NCBI RefSeq assembly: GCF_000003815.2
Contig: NC_049995.1
Span: 11,287,248-11,351,247, forward strand
Length of the DNA stretch: 64,000 nt
Direction: 5' to 3'
Source of the DNA: Branchiostoma floridae
Lineage: Eukaryota > Chordata > Leptocardii > Amphioxiformes > Branchiostomatidae
A program made the translations under genes and the position numbers. The notes under the pieces are model-generated. The model searched no databases and was not told where the DNA came from. It worked only from the letters and a program-made list of their open reading frames with translations. How positions within the stretch are numbered: the first letter of the stretch is position 1; the number at the start of each line of letters is the position of its first letter. This document shows, piece after piece, positions 58,155 through 64,000 of the stretch.

Positions 58155-58482
58155 CCGCTGAGCCTCTGTTTGCCAATCGCCTGTCCTGCCATGCCGACGA
58201 CCGAGGCCTACCTCCTGGTAACACTTACGGCAGTCTGTGCCTGGTGCCGTTGTATCCTGCCAGAACTGTTTCTACTCTGAAGACGGACGGTGCCTGGACT
58301 ATGCAATGGAGCGGACTGTCCTCGAGACGTGCCGTCGATATTGCGGGGTCTTGCCAGAGCATCTTCCGTCGCCAATGATCGTCCACTACCACAAAGACGC
58401 AGAAGAGGGCGCCCCGGACGATGATTCCACAGTCAACACGATACGGACTTATAGAGGACTTGAAAATGGACTGTCGTACTGA
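58155..58482 (+). pseudogene. Cysteine-rich reading frame inside the CACTA-like element, frame-interrupted
   Basis: After a CCCATTCCAG acceptor, an ATG at 58191 opens a frame starting MPTTEAYLLVTLTAVCA, which looks like a signal peptide, but it ends soon after in a stop. A second frame, one base later, is open from about 58234 to a stop at 58482 and reads CQNCFYSEDGRCLDYAMERT, later CRRYCGVLPEHLP and an acidic tail. Cysteine spacing C-x2-C-x8-C-x14-C-x3-C looks protein-like. The two halves are offset by a single base. That could be decay of a captured gene, a base error in the assembly, or two unrelated frames. The family is unknown and I assign no function. Confidence 0.4.
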
Positions 58483-59039
58483 TTTCGTAATGACATTTTT
58501 ATACTACGAATATTGATTGTATGGTTTATAACGTTAGACTTGTGTCGGATACTGTACATTTGATATTGTACATTTAAACTGATCAGTTTTGTTATGATGT
58601 TATTGACTTGGGCTTGATATTATTGGATCTGACAGTGAACTGTTTAACTTTGGCTTCATTCGAGCTTCACTTTTTGTGAAGACCAATGAGGTTGTAGTAA
58701 GCTAAAACTTCCTTGGTAAGACTAAGAGACAAATGCATATTGATTTGCCCCTTGACGTTAACATGATCTGTTCCTCCACATAATGTATTTGTTGTGATAC
58801 TTGTGTCATCTGATTTATACAGGAAAGTCTTTGAAAAGCTTTCACAAAATGTAGCCTTACCGAGTTAGCATTTTCGGGGTTAAAACGGACAGGAAACGTT
58901 AAATATTAGGTATTTAGCATGATCGTAAAGTTACTGGATATTCTGAAATAATGTGTTGTATTGTTCCTATGATGTTTCAGTATATCTTAAGTTTATGCAA
59001 CCTTTCCGGGGCGTAATAGCCCCGAACGCGCTCAGAAAA

Positions 59040-59400
59040 TATGAAATATTCGGAACGTGTTTTGTCTCCAAAGAGTCCTAGAACGTTCCATTACTTGAAA
59101 TCCGGATATGCGACATGATTATATGGTCCCATTCTTGACTCCTGAAATTATCCGGATTAATACGAAATATTCGGAACGTGATTTGTATCCAAAGAGTCCG
59201 AACACGTTCCATTACTGGAAATCCGGATATGAGACGTAATTATTTGGTCCCGTTCCGGACTTCTGAAATTATCCGGATATATACGAAATATTCGGAACGT
59301 GGTTTGTCTCCAAAGAGTCCGAAAACGTTCCGTTACTGGAAATCCGGATATGAGGCAGGAATTAAATGGTCCCGTTCCGGACTCCTGAAATTTTCCAAAA
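59040..59400. repeat. Subterminal repeats, about 121-bp unit
   Basis: Three units with GAAATATTCGGAACGTG at 59043, 59165 and 59286, each followed by CCAAAGAGTCC and GGAAATCCGGATATGA. They form the right subterminal region of the CACTA-like element. The 107-codon plus frame at 59178-59501 lies wholly in this repeat and is rejected as a gene. Confidence 0.88.
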
Positions 59401-59710
59401 ACGCAGGGGAGTCATGTCAGATTTCGTCCGGATATTGTCCGGATATATCCAGAAACGGTCCCGATCCGGATGTATACAAACATAGAAACGTCCGGAAATG
59501 ACACCCTTTCGCACAGTGTATATGGATGACATCCATGTGCACATCAATTTTTTGTCTGTTAAAAAAAAGGTTATTCACCAAACTGAAATCATACATATGA
59601 TGCAAAATAAGCAAATCTATGCTGCAACTTGCAAAAAGATATTGGGAATGGATACTAATGCCAAAGTCAATTCCAAAGTTAAAGTAGAAGATGTGAAAGA
59701 ACGAAAATGA

Positions 59711-59732
59711 AGAATCTATTGTTTGGTATACA
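59711..59732 (+). repeat. Short dispersed repeat, copy 3 of 3
   Basis: AGAATCTATTGTTTGGTATA again, followed by CA instead of CC. It is located 193 bp outside the right end of the CACTA-like element. Confidence 0.55.
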
Positions 59733-62377
59733 ACATACTGTGATACGTCAATGAAGGAATAAGGCCCAGAGCAGTTACTCATCCAGGAATAAGCCAAAAA
59801 GCAGTTACTCAAACAACTGGATGTGATTTTGGAAACGGTCAGACATATCAGACATTCAGTGTTATACTGTGAGTTTACTGTGCATATACTGTGAGTTTAG
59901 TCATTTCTACATATGCTCAATCTTCCTGACCACGCAGATTGACGGCAAATTTTTGGCAAAACTTATTTTTATCGCATTCTTGCATCAGTTTTGAGATTAC
60001 CAGAGGATGTCATCCATATAATCAAATCAACATGGTTTTACTGAGTGACAATAACATTGGCCAACGAGAGACTAGGTATGATCTGGGCCAGTTATAAAGA
60101 AATGGTCAAGAGAAATCTGTAAAAAAATTGATTCCGGACCTCACATTGGTTCAATTATGATTCTAGTCATGTTTTTATGAACAAGCCAGACATTACAGAG
60201 TGTGGGTTAGGTGAAGTTTGGATCACGGTCAAATAACTGCAGCTGCAGCCATGGCAAGGAAAGATTGGCTATCACATGACAGGCTAACCTCTATCAGAAA
60301 TTCCATTATCAAATGATGGGGGCTGCATTTCAACTACGGCTACAACAATTTTTCTCTTTGCTTCTTGAACTTGAGTAAGACCTTAGCAAGACAACATCAT
60401 GAAAGTATAAGACTGCAAGGAAAACGAAAATCTGATTTTTTTCCAACTGCGAGTGCCAAGGTACATTTTTGTGCTTATGTCTGTATTAATGAATTCTTTC
60501 CATTTTGGTGTTATTACTTTTTTTCTAAATCTGAGATTTCACAGTTATTATTGCACAATGGGTAACAGAGAGTAACAAGCTCCAACCTAACTGTAAAACC
60601 CTGACTTTTGGCTAACACTCAATGCAATCTTCAGTTGTTATCACAAATAGTATGTACTAATTCTATTTCATTAAGAAATTTCCTATAGGGATATCATATA
60701 AATAGAATAAACCTGTATAGCCTTGCTGTATTTACAGGACAATTCCAAGAAAAAGATTTAGGCCAATGCTGTAGCCAGATCTAATTTTAGCAATGTGATG
60801 GCCATTAAATGAGTGCTACAAAAGTTTCAGCACCAGGGACAGAGTCAATTATACCATTTCAGCTTAGAAGTGATGGTTAGAGTGGCAACTTTGAGCACCA
60901 CTAAGGCTTAACCACCAGGAAATCAATAAGGAATCATAGTGCACTACTAAAGGGGCTGACAAACTGAGTTGGTGGCCTACAAACTTTGTATGTATCAGGC
61001 AGTGGCAAACTTAACCACACTTCACATCATGAAAAGGTTGCAATGACACTTTGAGCATTACTGTGCCAAATTCATTTCAATGGTTGGTGAAATTGTATCA
61101 ACATGGAACAGAGACCTGAAAGGAAAAATTCAATTAATTCACTTTCTCAAACTTTCTATATCATGGTTTAGACCTTCCCCTTATTCTATATAAATTTTAA
61201 GTATGTGTTTAAGAGTTCAGCACTATTTCTTTTAAATCATAGAACAGATAAAATGAATTGACGTGGCCCTACTCCTCAAATTTTAGTGCTATCACCTACT
61301 TTTTAACCATATTATGGCCATATTGGTAAGAAATTAAAACCCCACTCACATCTAAGTGACAGAGCATCCATTTTTCAAGGGGTTGCAGCTACGCTAAGAA
61401 CAATTACCTAGTAGACATACTATCCTTTCAAAAATTACCTAGAGCTTTTAAAAGCTAAAAGGTATCGTTTTAATTCCATTTCCATTACCACCCACTGAGC
61501 CATGCAAGTTCAGTCATTCTATGCTCATCCTTCTTTAAACCGGAAAATATACACGAATAACATGATTTTCATTTCTTATCTCCCGTGTGCCTGCCAAAGC
61601 CAGTGTTTTCAACACAGCAACTCCAAAAGGGCTCCTTTGGAAATTTGATAGGATGAGATCAAACTGAAAGCCCTATCCTTTTACCAGATGAATGAAGATA
61701 TGAGATTTGTAAGGCATGGTTTAGAATACACATCAATGGCAATCTAGTCATGATCATCAGCTCAAACACTGTACTCTCATAAGCGTTTGTCAATGAAAGC
61801 TAGACATCCAGGTAATAAGAAACACCAAAAAGCAGTTCCTCAAGCAACTGAACATGACTTTGAAAACAATCAGATGTTAAATCTGTCTTCTTCCCCTTTT
61901 TGCATATTGATTTATAGTTCTACAACTAGATCTCTTTTGCATGTCAATTCACAGCTAGGTTTACAAACTCTCTCCAACAAGATCTCTCCAGTGTCACTGA
62001 CGAAAGACACAGAATGGTTGTCTGAAATGTCTTCAACGTTTCCAAAATCATATCATTATCCAGTTGCTTGAGTAACTGCTTTTTTGGCATATATCGAAAG
62101 TGTTCACAGCCAGAACGTACATGTAATATAGACACGTTCCACCCAAGTGCTTTGAGACATAATATATGACCCAGTTGTAGCGTTCTCAATGTCACATCCT
62201 TGTCAGGTTAAGGACAAGTTGATGGAAGGATTCACTTTAAGCACACGCAGAGACCGACAATGATTTAAAAACAGTTTCGACCATGGTGCGTCAGCGAAGG
62301 CGATTAGACATCCGGGTCTTAAGAAGGGTACTTTGTACGCATATTTTTTTTTTTTTTGTCCGTTTAGGTAGCGTGCG

Positions 62378-62500
62378 TAGTCCAGTGGTTACCAGCCCTG
62401 CCTTTGGAACTACATTTTGTAGAAGCCGTGAGTTTGATTCTGGCTGTGTCACTCACCCGACATGCATGCTACCTTACGACAGGACATTAAGCCACGGTCC
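62378..62500 (+). mobile_element. tRNA-derived SINE fragment
   Basis: A box A-like TAGTCCAGTGGTTACCAGC and box B-like CCGTGAGTTTGATTCTGG are spaced as in tRNA-derived SINEs, followed by CTGTGTCACTCACC. It is preceded by a T run at 62346-62358. The tRNA fold is poor, so it is not called a tRNA gene. Confidence 0.55.
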
Positions 62501-64000
62501 ACTGTTGATTGTGAAGACTGTGACCACAAATGACCTAGTGGCATCCCTGGTCAAACAGAATTTCATGCCTGTCAGAGGATCTTCTCCCCAGTGTAAGGGT
62601 GTCTAGTGCATCCAATTTCTTGTTATTTTGAGAAAAGCGTGTCCAGATGACGCCATGACGCATGCCTGGCTAAAAGCCTGACTCATCATCATCATCCTAT
62701 TATCATAATGCCAACGTTAACATCTAGAGATCTTGTACATATTCTATACTTCAAGATAGCAACAAGACCTCGCTGCATATACAAATCTGAAAAAGGAGGG
62801 ACAAATACATGTAATATATGACAGTCTACAATTTTCCTTCAAAAATGCTTCCGTTAAAAATTCATAAATGAGTTCCCATAGGCAAATCTCTCGATATTTC
62901 TCTAAAAAATATTTTGTGACTAAGAGAATAAGATGCTAACACAACTCCTAGGACTGCTATCTTTTGAAAAAAGTTTTATCAACAAAGGCCTTCTTAGAAA
63001 TGCCTTGGACACCTGGAGGTATGGAGTGTGCGTGTCATACATCCTGGATGCAGCATTTAGTACATCACTGTAAATACTTTTTTATTACTGTCTACCTTAA
63101 GGAATTATGAGGGTGATCCTGAGTTGACATTACAACATAACTTGATTAAAATCCAGTAGGATTTAACGTCATATAATCATCCATGTTGTTAATATGTCAC
63201 AATAAATGTGATAGATTGCTGCACAATTGTTAACATGATGCAGTGAATATCAAGCATAAATTTTTCTGGTGATCTTACCCACTCATGTCATTACATATCA
63301 CAAAAGAGTTCATTTGCAAAAGAATTCATTACAAATGTCCTCAAACAGGATATTTTCCATTTCAAATTTTTGAAAAGCAACAGCTACCGGGCAAAATGTC
63401 AGGAAATTCGCAAATTCTAATGAGCTAGCTCACCCTCTTCCAACTAAATGCTGTGACTCCTGAGCAAAATTTGATGAGTCTTTCATCAAATTTCATAGAT
63501 TACGAATATCTTTCAAATTGAATTCCTGTCCTTTGAATCACACTTATATATATAACATTGCATATCGTATTCAAATCATAACATCAATGTCTAGACAAAT
63601 CTAAGTTTAGTCTTTTAACGGTCACGTAGCAATTCCCATTTTAGTGGGAAGGTTTGATTTTTTTCATCCAAATTCCAAGAAACTCAAAGCCATATATGTA
63701 TGAATATATATTTAGAAGATTTGATTATACCCATAGATGTGGCAACTCTCACCATGAATGCAAAAAAATGCAAATGCATAAAAGACTGCTATTTCAATAC
63801 AAAAGATACTCAAACCAATGGTTTTCCCTGATTATGAGTAGCATTTTGAGAATTATTCTATATATTTCTATTTTGTATGTTGACTGTAGGAAGGTCACTG
63901 TACTTTTTGTTACAGCTTCTTTTGCTGTGAATAATGGTTACGACATGATGTTGACTTTGAGGGTGACAAAAATATTTTCCCTAAGTAGAATTTTCCCTAA

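Larger units (their letters stand above)
55680..59518. mobile_element. CACTA-like (EnSpm/CMC-type) transposon, 3.84 kb, non-autonomous
   Basis: Both ends carry CACTGTGCGAAAGGGTGT as an inverted repeat of 29 bp with one mismatch. TAT lies directly outside each end (55677-55679 and 59519-59521), a 3-bp duplication. CACTR termini and 3-bp duplications are standard for CACTA elements, as are dense subterminal repeats. Here TCCGGA-containing motifs (TCCGGACAA at the left, ATCCGGATAT at the right) fill about 1 kb at each side. I see no transposase. The centre instead holds non-repetitive, CpG-richer DNA with a splice donor, a splice acceptor and a cysteine-rich frame (separate entries), suggesting a captured gene fragment. 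Confidence 0.85.
42963..64000. other. Long upstream RIM intron, repeat-rich
   Basis: No further RIM exon was recognised in more than 21 kb upstream of the last C2A exon. I looked on the minus strand for the rest of C2A (an NPYVK-type strand and a WNQTF-type strand) and for PDZ-like coding and saw neither. The region is dominated by mobile elements listed separately. Stretches 44530-45655, 47282-48409, 51250-52900, 59740-62370 and 62600-64000 show no gene or element I can name. Confidence 0.6.

Overview
The window is eukaryotic and comes from an animal genome: AT-rich, GT-AG introns, many small repeats, no bacterial-style gene packing. The only clearly identifiable host gene is the 3' part of a RIM gene (Rab3-interacting molecule, RIMS1/RIMS2-like synaptic active-zone scaffold), on the minus strand from about 42962 down to a stop at 5077. 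Its exons read in order: end of the C2A domain, Pro/Ser/Arg-rich linker exons, a long micro-exon region, more linker, then the whole C2B domain. tRNA-derived SINEs, short inverted-repeat elements and the divergence of the RIM protein suggest an invertebrate deuterostome, most likely amphioxus (Branchiostoma). The species call is an inference.

Layout: 1-5076 is probable RIM 3' UTR and downstream sequence. Positions 5077-12369 hold the C2B exons and the linker exons just before them, with a tRNA-derived SINE, minisatellites and an exon-edge duplication in the introns. At 17246-17498 there is an exon in the correct phase that ends in its own stop codon, a candidate alternative last exon giving a RIM without C2B. 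Positions 27156-34206 hold the most striking structure: an array of about 24 micro-exons of 24-42 nt (one doubtful at 54 nt) plus one decayed copy. All intact ones are multiples of three and phase 2 at both ends. They fall into a few sequence classes and evidently arose by repeated tandem duplication. Eight larger linker/C2A exons follow from 35737 to 42962.

From 42963 to 64000 I see no further convincing RIM exon; the PDZ, zinc-finger and first C2A exons must lie outside. This long intron or upstream region is full of mobile elements: a near-perfect 191-bp palindrome, two copies of another short inverted-repeat family, a SINE split by a 2.46-kb insertion with TTAA at both ends and two almost identical 0.67-kb direct repeats, a 368-bp inverted-repeat element, and a 3.84-kb CACTA-like transposon (29-bp inverted ends, 3-bp TAT duplication, TCCGGA-rich subterminal repeats). 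The last carries non-repetitive, coding-like DNA with a splice donor, a splice acceptor and a cysteine-rich reading frame, as if it had captured part of a host gene.

The genes do not form an operon. One synaptic gene and its splice isoforms account for the coding content, and the rest is intron and transposon sequence. All calls were made by reading the sequence; no alignment or search was run.
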